Below, piece after piece: positions 11,326 through 21,632 of a stretch of DNA of 64,000 nt (the stretch's first letter is position 1; each line of letters begins with the position of its first letter). The translations under genes were made by a program, and so were the position numbers. The notes under the pieces are model-generated. The model did no database searches. It was not told the DNA's origin and saw only the letters and a list, made by a program, of their open reading frames with translations. This DNA is from Megaustenia siamemsis (lineage: Eukaryota > Mollusca > Gastropoda > Stylommatophora > Ariophantidae), in the NCBI GenBank assembly GCA_032433765.1, contig JAVIAB010000139.1, forward strand, positions 41,829,130 through 41,893,129, given 5' to 3'.

Positions 11326-11429
11326 CTGTCTGCCCTTTAAACGATGTTGTAAGATTAATAGTCCATGAGTTGCGGTTGCATTGTTGTTTACAACTATTAA
11401 TTTTCTTTGAGACATTTGCTCATTTAATA

Positions 11430-11645
11430 TCACCGTCCCCAAACATTCATACTCAAACAACATCCCCGTCACCAACAAGTCCTACTCATAACATTCCCGT
11501 CACCAAACATTCCTACTCATAACATCCCCGTCACCAAACGTTCCTATTCATATAACATCCCCGTTACCAAACATTTATATTCATATAACATCCCCGTTAC
11601 CAAACATTCCTACTCATATAACATCCCCGTCACCAAACGTTCCTA
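11430..11645. repeat. About 31-32-bp minisatellite, left part (split by LTR element)
   Basis: Copies of a unit such as AACATCCCCGTCACCAAACA plus TTCCTACTCATAT. The array is interrupted at 11645 by the LTR retrotransposon and resumes at 17775. Confidence 0.9.
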
Positions 11646-12471
11646 TGTAGCAGAGAATGGAGAATGGGAGTAGAAACAGACAGAGAATAGAGATTAGGAA
11701 TAAGCACTAGGGAGTAGGATATGAGAATTATAAACCAAGCACTTACACGGAGAAGGGTGTGAAGGAAAGTACACACCAAGAGATAGAGTATAGGGAATTA
11801 TAGGTTGAGCACTTTCTTATGCAGAGGAGAAAGTGACGTAAAGAATAGGGGATGACGCGTTAGAGAGTTACGGTTGGCAAGTGACTAGAGTATCTAGTCA
11901 CTTGGAGTCAGAACATCAGAGCGACAAGACCTATGGTAGTATGGAGAAACATCAGAGAGAGATATCGGTCGATTAATAGAGTTAGTTAGAATCAGAGAAG
12001 ATACGAGTTCACGAGGCCAATAGATAGAATAGATATAGATAGATAGATCAGGATGGGACGTTCGATGGGAACGGACCAAAAGTAGGGAAAACGGCCGAAT
12101 AGATTGTAGAATAGGTTTAGTAATAGAGATGTCGTCAAGAAAACAAATAGTGATAGGATTAGGAGAATGAATGATACTCGAGAATGTAGATGTTAGTAGG
12201 ATACGATGTATGAAAATTGGACTGAATTGTAATTGTGAAGTAATGAAGAAATAAATTAAGGCTCCAAGTGCAAAATGAATTCATGTTGTGAACTTATTAT
12301 TTTGTTGGTTACAACAGATGAAGAACTTAGAAGGTCGTCCTATGGAAGGACTGTGAATGTTGGTTTTAAAGCTTCCAGCTAGTGATGTAGTGGAATATAA
12401 GAGTTAGAAATGAATAGTAAAGACGAACACGCCACGTATTTTTACAGGAGAGAGAGATCCTCTCTCTTTCA
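11646..12471 (+). repeat. 5' LTR (826 bp)
   Basis: Begins TG and ends CA; reading both copies side by side I see no difference from 16949-17774. It includes a short inverted pair GTGACTAGAGTATCTAGTCAC near 11881-11901 and AATAAATTAAGG near 12250, a possible polyadenylation region. The end carries GAGAGAGATCCTCTCTCTTT, a perfect hairpin. Confidence 0.92.
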
Positions 12472-12570
12472 AGTGGTGCCGTGACCAGGATAGTAACACA
12501 CCTCTTACAAGTGGTGCCGTGAACAAAGAAAGTAACACACCTCTTACAAGTGGTGCCGTAAAGTAAAGAA
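12471..12570 (+). promoter_or_regulatory. Primer-binding-site-like motif, three tandem copies
   Basis: The sequence AAGTGGTGCCGT occurs at 12471, 12509 and 12548, a 38-39-bp tandem repeat that starts at the last LTR base. TGGTGCCGTGACC just after the LTR is the expected type of tRNA-complementary primer site (starting TGG, complement of tRNA CCA). The first copy is the correctly placed one; the others diverge after GTGCCGT. Confidence 0.65.
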
Positions 12571-12719
12571 ATTTACAAAGAAAAGCCTACAAGTTGACCG
12601 TTTACAGGCGAACCGTCTCACATCGTTGTTGAACGCATTATGACCATCCAAAAAAAATTAGGAGTGAGGCTAACCAAAATGTCACAAGTAGAATTGTTGT
12701 GCTGGAGGAAATATGGAAA

Positions 12720-12915
12720 TACTACTGGCTCACTGTGTGTGAGAATACGTATTGACTACTGGCTCACTGTGTGTGAGAATACGTATTGACTACTGGCTCA
12801 CTGTGTGTGAGAATACGTATTGACTACTGGCTCACTGTGTGTGAGAATACGTATTGACTACTGGTTCACTGTGTGTGAGAATACGTATGGACTGTTGGCT
12901 CACTGTGTGTGACTG
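12720..12915 (+). repeat. 34-bp tandem repeat in element leader
   Basis: Five to six copies of TACTGGCTCACTGTGTGTGA followed by GAATACGTATTGAC in the untranslated leader of the LTR element. The later copies are diverged. Confidence 0.9.
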
Positions 12916-13591
12916 GACGCATTTGCTACTGGCCCAACTATATGTGAGAAGATTGCTGGACTGGAGCAGCGCGGTGGTGACTTGCTATACCGGAGTGTTG
13001 CTGTGGTGACTTGCTATACCGGAGTGTTGCCGTGGTGAATTGCTGCACCGGAGTATTGCTGTGGCTGGAGAATCGCTGCGGTTGTCTACTGGGTGAAGCA
13101 TCATAACTACGTTATATTTATAGAAATGTTGTAGAAATTTTTATGGGCCCACAATCTAGTAAAGGGGGATAAGGATAGTTGGTTACGAGAATTTGTATAG
13201 TATGTTATATATAGAAATGTTGTAGAAATTTTGTGGCTCACAGTCTAGTAAAGGAGGGATAGGGTAGTAAAGAGGACTGGGGTATGGTATGAGACAAGAC
13301 TTGTTGATTGTAAATTTGTTCACAGGATAGTTAGATGAGTTTAAATTTTGCATTACTTATGCTGAGACCAATATGTAAAATATCCGACGTGTCTGTCAAA
13401 AATTTTTGGTATTGATAAGTATCGACACTTTAAATACAAGAAGATTATTTTGGTACTATAGGGAACGTAAAGGGTAAATTAAGACAAAATTAACTTAAGA
13501 GTAGAGACACGTCCGATATTATAATAAAATTTGTAACAAATTTTGGCTGATAAAGACTAGATAGATAACACAGAAATAATAAGATCTAAAA

Positions 13592-15541
13592 ATGGCTAGA
13601 AGGGGAAATAGTGGAGTAGAAATAGTGAACCAGGAAGAAAACATGCGCCAAACATTACAGATGATGGGAAGAGCCATTGAAAAACTAGGGGACAGTTTAC
13701 AAACACAGGAAATTACCAAAAGAATTCCAATTTTTTCAGGGAAAGCTGAACAATATAACACATGGATAAAAGCCATAGAATTCTGGTGTAAGAATAAAGA
13801 ACTACAATTATCAGAATGGAAGGATATAGCATTGGCTACAAGTAGCGGGGGAATGACCAACAGCATAAAAAGAAGGATAAATGAAATGAAAGATGAAACT
13901 TGGGAAGAATTCAAGTTGTATCTAGCACAAAGATACGCAAGATACATAGATCCACATCAAGCAATAATGAATCTTAAGTCGACACACCAGCTGCAACAAG
14001 AATCAGTACAAGAAGGTGGCGATAAAGTATTGGAGTTAGTAGAACAGGCGAAAATGCAACTAGCAGGGAGAAAATTAGCAACACTGGCACAAGTGATGAA
14101 CGTGCCAAAAGAAGAAAATATTAGACAAAAATTTGAAGGAGAAAGACAGGAGAAAAGAGAAGAAGTGCAGACAACGGGACAGGAATATCCAATGGATATT
14201 GATCATACAAGACAGAGATGCGGGAGAGTCACTAACACGCACAAAGTAAATTCGGTACAAGAAAATAGAAGATGCTATAACTGTAATAGAGTAGGACACA
14301 CAGTTAGACATTGGCAGTTACAACACAAGAAAACAAATAGTTGTAAGATAATAGTTACAGGAGTGAGGAAGGACATAACAGAAGAACAGATTAGAGAATA
14401 TTTTGGTAAATTTGGTCAAATCATGTATTGTAAATTCATAGTAAATGTAAGCAAGAGAAATAAGGCGATAATATTATATAGAAATAGTGAGATAGTGAAT
14501 AATATTATAAGACAGGAACATAAAATAGCTAATGATAGAATAAAGGTAGATATTTATACACCCATACAAGTGAGACAGGAAGACAACAAAAAGATAAAAC
14601 CATTATATATAAATAGTATTGGAGTAAGAAGAGAGAGACTGGAGAATAAAAGAAAAGATAGGTTATATGATCTCAGTATAAATAACAGGATTAGAAAACA
14701 AAATATGAAAGAAATTGGTGTGAAAAGGGAGAGATCAGCAATTGTACCAAAGAAGACACAGAATAAAATGAAAACAATAGACAGAAAAACATATGCGGAT
14801 ATCGCAGTAGGCGAAGACAATGAGATAGGTAAAGAGAAGAAAGAACAAAAATCCACGCAAACTGAATTAGAGAGAACGGATAAGGCTACACAACTGGTTA
14901 AGAAAAGAACAAGAAATAGAGGGACAGTGACAGACAAACAAAGAAACTTAAAAGATAGTGAAATACAAGTAAATATTATAGGAATAGGTCGAGAAGAGAA
15001 GAAAGAAGAAAAAGGCATGCAAACAGAAATATCGGAACGAACAGATAGGGCTACGCAAATTGTACAGAAAGGAACGAGGAATAAGGAAGTGATGACGGAT
15101 AGACAAACAAACACAGAAGACAAGGAAACACAAGTGGATATTGTTGAGGAGAATATATTAGTAGTCAAGGAGAAGGGGGACAAAGAAATGCAGGAGCAAG
15201 ATATTGGGGACGAAATGGTAAAAATGTTACAGAAATTCACAACTAACATAGAGAATATGTTACCAAGGACAACTCATGGCTTGGAAGAAATATACACAAA
15301 TAATACGAAGAGGTCACAGAAAACAGAAAACAAAGAAGAGGCAGAAAGTAAGGTGGGTCAAATGAGTTTAACTGCAGAGGAAATAGAAGAATTCATAAGA
15401 GAGAAAGAAGAAAGTTTATTTCGGGATTTATACGGTGAGCAAGAGAGTAGGCGACCACGTAAACGCCGGAGTAGAGAAATTAACAGGGAAAGATATCAAA
15501 GATATGACAAATATGATACCAAATACGGTAAATACAAGTAG
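13592..15541 (+). CDS. Gag-like protein with zinc knuckle, RRM-like fold and TQ-motif repeats
   Basis: The 649-codon ORF opens with ATG in AAAAATGGCT. Residues about 40-150 (FSGKAEQYNTWIKAIEFW, then WEEFKLYLAQRY) resemble the retrotransposon Gag capsid region. A CCHC-type knuckle lies at 228-241 (C228, C231, H236), but position 241, normally Cys, is Trp. Residues 251-322 have the order and spacing of an RNA-recognition motif: KIIVTG as RNP2, TEEQIREYFGKFG helix, NKAIILYR as a weak RNP1, then a helix and strand. Residues 415-520 are a Lys/Glu-rich, probably coiled or disordered region with two 54-residue repeats carrying TQ motifs. The C-terminus is Arg-rich (RRPRKRRSREINRERY). It would act in RNA binding and particle assembly. 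No stop or frameshift is seen. Confidence 0.8.
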   Translation: MARRGNSGVEIVNQEENMRQTLQMMGRAIEKLGDSLQTQEITKRIPIFSGKAEQYNTWIKAIEFWCKNKELQLSEWKDIALATSSGGMTNSIKRRINEMKDETWEEFKLYLAQRYARYIDPHQAIMNLKSTHQLQQESVQEGGDKVLELVEQAKMQLAGRKLATLAQVMNVPKEENIRQKFEGERQEKREEVQTTGQEYPMDIDHTRQRCGRVTNTHKVNSVQENRRCYNCNRVGHTVRHWQLQHKKTNSCKIIVTGVRKDITEEQIREYFGKFGQIMYCKFIVNVSKRNKAIILYRNSEIVNNIIRQEHKIANDRIKVDIYTPIQVRQEDNKKIKPLYINSIGVRRERLENKRKDRLYDLSINNRIRKQNMKEIGVKRERSAIVPKKTQNKMKTIDRKTYADIAVGEDNEIGKEKKEQKSTQTELERTDKATQLVKKRTRNRGTVTDKQRNLKDSEIQVNIIGIGREEKKEEKGMQTEISERTDRATQIVQKGTRNKEVMTDRQTNTEDKETQVDIVEENILVVKEKGDKEMQEQDIGDEMVKMLQKFTTNIENMLPRTTHGLEEIYTNNTKRSQKTENKEEAESKVGQMSLTAEEIEEFIREKEESLFRDLYGEQESRRPRKRRSREINRERYQRYDKYDTKYGKYK

Positions 15542-15654
15542 AAAGAGGAGGAAGAGAAGAGAGAGTCCCAAAGGGGCGGACCCGAAATGGGATACATGAA
15601 ATAAGAGAGAAGAGAGAACCCGAAATGGGTAAAACCAAATAGACAATAAGTGAA
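15542..15654 (+). other. Short untranslated region after gag
   Basis: Purine-rich sequence (GAAAGAGGAGGAAGAGAAGA) with a repeated CCCGAAATGGG, between the gag stop and the 31-bp array. No pol frame follows in any phase. Confidence 0.6.
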
Positions 15655-16630
15655 GAGGTACGGATATTGCGGAATGCAATGAGTGAAGGTAGAGATATTG
15701 CGGAATGCAATAAATGAAGAGTTAGAGATATTGCGGAAGGCGATAAGTGAAAAGTAGAGATATTGCGGAAGAGGTAGAGATATTGCGGAATGCAATGAGT
15801 GAAGGTAGAGATATTGCGGAATGCAATGAGTGAGAGGTAGAGATATTGCGGAATGCAATAAGTGAAGAGTTAGAGATACTGCGGAATGCAATAAGGAAGA
15901 GGTAGAGATATTGCGGAATGCAATAAGTGAAGAGTTAGAGATATTGCGGAATGCAATGAGCAAGGAGTATAGATATTGCAGAAGACAATAAAGATATTGC
16001 GGAATGCAATGAGTGAAGGTAGAGATATTGCGGAATGCAATAAGTGAAGAGTTAGAGATATTGCGGAAGGCGATAAGTGAAAAGTAGAGATATTGCCGAA
16101 GAGGTAGAGATACTGCGGAATGCAATAAGGAAGAGGTAGAGATATTACGGAATCCAATAAGTGAAGAGGTAGGGATATTGCGGAATGCAATAAGTGAAGA
16201 GTTAGAGATACTGCGGAATGCAATAAGGAAGAGGTAGAGATATTGCGGAATGCAATAAGTGAAGAGTTAGAGATATTGCGGAATGCAATGAGCAAGGAGT
16301 ATAGATATTGCAGAAGACAATAAAGATATTGCGGAATGCAATGAGTGAAGGTAGAGATATTGCGGAATGCAATAAGTGAAGAGTTAGAGATATTGCGGAA
16401 GGCGATAAGTGAAAAGTAGAGATATTGCGGAAGAGGTAGAGATATTGCGGAATGCAATGAGTGAAGGTAGAGATATTGCGGAATGCAATGAGTGAAGGTA
16501 GGGATATTGCGGAATGCAATGAGTGAAGGTAGAGATATTGCGGAATGCAATAAGTGAAGAGGTAGAGATATTGCGGAATGCAATAAGTGAAGAGTTAGAG
16601 ATACTGCGGAATGCAATAAGGAAGAGCGGA
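15655..16630 (+). repeat. 31-bp tandem array in place of pol
   Basis: About 31 imperfect copies of AGAGATATTGCGGAATGCAA plus TGAGTGAAGGT, with a higher-order pattern: the block with GGAAGGCGATAAGTGAAAAG recurs near 15737, 16068 and 16398. Minus-strand open frames through it (recurring LIAFRNIST and HSAISLP) are repeat artefacts. Confidence 0.92.
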
Positions 16631-16930
16631 AAGGGTGGAAGGAATAATGTTAAGTATTAATATAAGAAATTAAATTCGTGTAATTTCAAAATTATTGGTT
16701 TCGAGGTTATTAGTTATTTAATGAACGGATGAAAGGGTTAAGTAGTATTCATTAAGTTAAGAGTTGTTATAGTTGAATGATAGTATTAATTGATGTATAT
16801 CAGTATTATTAAGGATAACAGAGACAAAACAGAACGAGTGTGATATTATTGAGATGAAGGAAATTTAGCACTAGGGAGATAACCGACAAGGGTTAAAAGA
16901 GTAGTCGTTTGGTATGGTACAACGACTAAG

Positions 16931-16948
16931 CACAGGGAGGGCGTATTG
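16931..16948 (+). promoter_or_regulatory. Polypurine tract-like sequence
   Basis: CACAGGGAGGGCGTATTG lies directly before the 3' LTR. The purine run ends 5 bp before the TG of the LTR, so placement is acceptable but not ideal. Confidence 0.45.
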
Positions 16949-17774
16949 TGTAGCAGAGAATGGAGAATGGGAGTAGAAACAGACAGAGAATAGAGATTAG
17001 GAATAAGCACTAGGGAGTAGGATATGAGAATTATAAACCAAGCACTTACACGGAGAAGGGTGTGAAGGAAAGTACACACCAAGAGATAGAGTATAGGGAA
17101 TTATAGGTTGAGCACTTTCTTATGCAGAGGAGAAAGTGACGTAAAGAATAGGGGATGACGCGTTAGAGAGTTACGGTTGGCAAGTGACTAGAGTATCTAG
17201 TCACTTGGAGTCAGAACATCAGAGCGACAAGACCTATGGTAGTATGGAGAAACATCAGAGAGAGATATCGGTCGATTAATAGAGTTAGTTAGAATCAGAG
17301 AAGATACGAGTTCACGAGGCCAATAGATAGAATAGATATAGATAGATAGATCAGGATGGGACGTTCGATGGGAACGGACCAAAAGTAGGGAAAACGGCCG
17401 AATAGATTGTAGAATAGGTTTAGTAATAGAGATGTCGTCAAGAAAACAAATAGTGATAGGATTAGGAGAATGAATGATACTCGAGAATGTAGATGTTAGT
17501 AGGATACGATGTATGAAAATTGGACTGAATTGTAATTGTGAAGTAATGAAGAAATAAATTAAGGCTCCAAGTGCAAAATGAATTCATGTTGTGAACTTAT
17601 TATTTTGTTGGTTACAACAGATGAAGAACTTAGAAGGTCGTCCTATGGAAGGACTGTGAATGTTGGTTTTAAAGCTTCCAGCTAGTGATGTAGTGGAATA
17701 TAAGAGTTAGAAATGAATAGTAAAGACGAACACGCCACGTATTTTTACAGGAGAGAGAGATCCTCTCTCTTTCA
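16949..17774 (+). repeat. 3' LTR (826 bp)
   Basis: Same length and, as far as I can read, the same sequence as the 5' LTR, indicating a recent insertion. Followed by the CCTA target duplication. Confidence 0.92.
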
Positions 17775-19095
17775 CCTATTCATATAACATCGCCGTTACC
17801 AAACATTCCTACTCATATAACATCCCCGTCACCAAACGTTCTTACTCATATAACATCCCCGTCACCAAACATTCCTACACATAACATCACCGTCAGCAAA
17901 CATTCTTACTCATATAACATCACCGTCAGTAAACATTCCTACTCATATAACATCCCCGTCACCAAACGTTCTTACTCATATAACATCCCCGTCACCAAAC
18001 ATTCCTACACATAACATCACCGTCAGCAAACATTCTTACTCATATAACATCACCGTCAGTAAACATTCCTACTCATATAACATCACCGTCAGTAAACATT
18101 CCTACTCATATAACATCACCGTCAGCAAACATTCCTACTCATATAACATCACCGTCTGTAAACATTCCTACTCATATAACATCACCGTCAGTAAACATTC
18201 CTACTCATATAACATCACCGTCAGCAAACATTCCTACATATGACATCACCGTCACAAAACATTCCTACTCATATAACATCACCGTCAGTAAACATTCCTA
18301 CTCATATAACATCACCGTCAGCAAACATTCCTATACATAACATCTCCGTCAGCAAACATTCCTACTCATATAACATCACCGTCAACAAACATTCCTATAC
18401 ATAACATCTCCGTCAGTAAACATTCCTACACATAACATCTCCGTCAGCAAACATTCCTACTCATATAACATCACCGGCAGCAAACATTCCTACACATAAC
18501 ATCTCCGTCACCAAACATTCCTACTTTATAACATCACCGTCAGCAAACATTCCTACACATAACATTTCCGTCAGCAAACATTCCTACACATAACATCTCC
18601 GTCACCAAACATTCCTACACATAACATCACCGTCAGCAAACATTCCTACACATAACATTTCCGTCACCAAACATTCCTACACATAACATCTCCGTCACCA
18701 AACATTCCTACTCATATAACATCACCGTCAGCAAACACTCCTACTCATATAACATCACCGTCAGCAAGCATTCCTACACATAACATCACCGTCAGCAAAC
18801 ATTGCTACACATAACATCTCCGTCAGCAAACATTGCTACACATAACATCTCCGTCAGCAAACATTCCTACACATAACATCTCCGTCAGCAAACATTCCTA
18901 CACATAACATCACCGTCAGCAAACATTCCTACACATAACATCTCCGTCAGCAAACATTCCTACACATAACATCTCCGTCAGCAAACATTCCTACACATAA
19001 CATCTCCGTCAGCAAACATTCCTACACATAACATCTCCGTCAGCAAACATTCCTACACATAACATCTCCGTCAGCAAACATTCCTACTCATATAC
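17775..19095. repeat. About 26-34-bp minisatellite, right part
   Basis: Resumes the 11430-11645 array. The unit is AACATCACCGTCAGCAAACA plus TTCCTACTCATAT; from about 18330 many units have lost ATAT and CT and read TTCCTACACATAACAT. The array ends about 60 bp before the exon at 19158. Confidence 0.93.
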
Positions 19096-19157
19096 ACACC
19101 CCCCCCCCCCACATAACCTTACAAGACAGTCCTTGCAATCTCCATCTCCTCCGTCAG

Positions 19158-19417
19158 ATGTGTCCGACCTCAGATTTCCTACTGCGGCAACTCTTCCACA
19201 AATGACGACAGTAACGAGACGAATGCTGTGCCCTCATACAAGCTCGGTGTTGAAAGCTTTTCAAGAAGCATCAATTCTGACGTGGGATCACAAAACCTCG
19301 GGCCGGCCTTCTACCTACTTAACACCGTAAATGAGGGTGTAGCTGATCGTATATGGACCAAGGTGGGATATATCACTGCCAGTGGTCAGAGAGACTTAAG
19401 AACCGTCCTATGGCCAG
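19158..19417 (+). CDS. GluN3-like receptor exon 2: linker between amino-terminal domain and S1
   Basis: The acceptor TCTCCTCCGTCAG ends at 19157 and the donor CCAG/GTAATT follows 19417, a weak match after +4. The first base completes the AGA codon split with the previous exon (phase 2) and the exon ends one base into a Gly codon (phase 1). It encodes two potential glycosylation sites (NSS and NET), then IWTKVGYITASGQRDLRTVLWP. The W-x-x-V-G...WPG pattern is the conserved strand just before S1 in NMDA receptors. A nearer acceptor (exon start at 19174) was not chosen because it breaks phase. Minisatellite DNA reaches to about 60 bp before the exon. Confidence 0.8.
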
Positions 19418-19904
19418 GTAATTGTTCTGTAAAAAAAAAAATGTCAAATTATGCTCGTATTAAGTTTTGAGCTGGTCTGGGCACTGACAATACAAGTATC
19501 AAAGATGTTTTCATAAAAGCTGGAAATGCATTCTATAATTTTATTTGAATGACCTTACATTGCGTTTTGTCATCGTAGATAGTTTGACGTCGCCGAAGTC
19601 ACTGATGTAACCTCATACAGCAAGTTTTATGACAAAATGACGTTCACATTGATGTCATGTCATTGATGGGGAGGTTGCTTATCGGTAACGTCACTACTCA
19701 GTGCGCGGACAGCTTGATCCGGGGGGGGGGATATTACATCAATGTGGGGTAGGGGACTGGGGGCTGAAAAATAGTTGTTCTGACGCAACATATTTAGGGG
19801 TGCAACATTTTTTTAAAAAAATAAAATTACTAGAATAAATAATAAAAAGCAAGCTGAAACGCAATAACTCCCGGACTCTACTATCATGCTTGTCTTATTC
19901 CGGC
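19418..19904. other. Intron, no gene seen
   Basis: AT-rich with a G10 run near 19720 and a poly-A run near 19810. It leads into the 33-bp array. Confidence 0.5.
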
Positions 19905-21632
19905 ACTTGCAACCCACATACTTGCCTGGTTCTCTGGGCTAGCAACAAACATACTTGCATTGTTCTCTGGGCTAGCAACAAACATACTTGCCTGGTTCTC
20001 TGGGCTAGCAACAAACATACTTGCCTTGTTCTCTGGGCTAGCAACAAACATACTTGTCTTGTTCTCTGGACTAGCAACAAACATACTTGCCTGGTTCTCT
20101 GGGCTAGCAACAAACATACTTGCCTTGTTCTCTGGGCTAGCAACAAACATACTTGCATTGTTCTCTGGGCTAGCAACAAACATACTTGCCTGGTTCTCTG
20201 GGCTAGCAACAAACATACTTGCCTGGTTCTCTGGGCTAGCAACAAACATACTTGCCTTGTTCTCTGGGCTAACAACAAACATACTTGTCTTGTTCTCTGG
20301 GCTAGCAACAAACATACTTGCATTGTTCTCTGGGCTAGCAACAAACATACTTGCCTAGTTCTCTGGGCTAGCAACAAACATACTTGCATTGTTCTCTGGG
20401 CTAGCAACAAACATACTTGCATTGTTCTCTGGGCTAGCAACAAACATACTTGCATTGTTCTCTGGGCTAGCAACAAACATACTTGTCTTGTTCTCTGGAC
20501 TAGCAACAAACATACTTGCCTGGTTCTCTGGGCTAGCAACAAACATACTTGCCTTGTTCTCTGGGCTAGCAACAAACATACTTGCATTGTTCTCTGGGCT
20601 AGCAACAAACATACTTGCCTGGTTCTCTGGGCTAGCAACAAACATACTTGCCTGGTTCTCTGGGCTAGCAACAAACATACTTGCCTTGTTCTCTGGGCTA
20701 ACAACAAACATACTTGTCTTGTTCTCTGGGCTAGCAACAAACATACTTGCATTGTTCTCTGGGCTAACAACAAACATACTTGCATTGTTCTCTGGGCTAG
20801 CAACAAACATACTTGCCTTGTTCTCTGGGCTAACAACAAACATACTTGTCTTGTTCTCTGGGCTAGCAACAAACATACTTGCATTGTTCTCTGGGCTAAC
20901 AACAAACATACTTGCATTGTTCTCTGGGCTAGCAACAAACATACTTGCCTGGTTCTCTGGGCTAGCAACAAACATACTTGCATTGTTCTCTGGGCTAACA
21001 ACAAACATACTTGCATTGTTCTCTTGGCTAACAACAAACATACTTGCATTGTTCTCTGGGCTAACAACAAACATACTTGCATTGTTCTCTGGGCTAACAA
21101 CAAACATACTTGCATTGTTCTCTGGGCTAGCAACAAACATACTTGCCTGGTTCTCTGGGCTAGCAACAAACATACTTGCCTGGTTCTCTGGGCTAACAAC
21201 AAACATACTTGCCTGGTTCTCTGGGCTAGCAACAAACATACTTGCATTGTTCTCTGGGCTAACAACAAACATACTTGCCTGGTTCTCTGGGCTAGCAACA
21301 AACATACTTGCCTGGTTCTCTGGGCTAGCAACAAACATACTTGCCTTGTTCTCTGGGCTAACAACAAACATACTTGTCTTGTTCTCTGGGCTAGCAACAA
21401 ACATACTTGCATTGTTCTCTGGGCTAACAACAAACATACTTGCATTGTTCTCTGGGCTAGCAACAAACATACTTGTCTTGTTCTCTGGGCTAGCAACAAA
21501 CATACTTGCATTGTTCTCTGGGCTAACAACAAACATACTTGCATTGTTCTCTGGGCTAACAACAAACATACTTGCCTTGTTCTCTGGGCTAGCAACAAAC
21601 ATACTTGCCTTGTTCTCTGGGCTAGCAACAAA

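Larger units (their letters stand above)
11646..17774 (+). mobile_element. Non-autonomous LTR retrotransposon, Gag-only
   Basis: The element is 6,129 bp, bounded by two 826-bp direct repeats that start TGTAGCAGAG and end CTCTTTCA, with the 4-bp target duplication CCTA at 11642-11645 and 17775-17778. A primer-binding-site-like motif follows the left LTR, a purine-rich tract precedes the right LTR, and a single 649-codon Gag-like ORF lies between. No protease, reverse transcriptase, RNase H or integrase frame is present; where pol would be expected there is a 31-bp tandem array. Mobilisation would need pol from another element. It sits within a minisatellite in the intron between exons at 10449 and 19158, same strand as the host gene. 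Confidence 0.9.

Noticed and set aside
11894..12079. 61-codon minus-strand ORF in the LTR (also 17197-17382)
   Set aside because: Present identically in both LTRs because they are copies; short, unsupported.
13519..15710. Minus-strand ORFs opposite gag
   Set aside because: Shadow frames of an A-rich plus-strand gene, hydrophobic by composition only.
19174..19180. Alternative acceptor CGACCTCAG for exon 19158
   Set aside because: Phase 0 start is incompatible with the phase 2 end of the previous exon.
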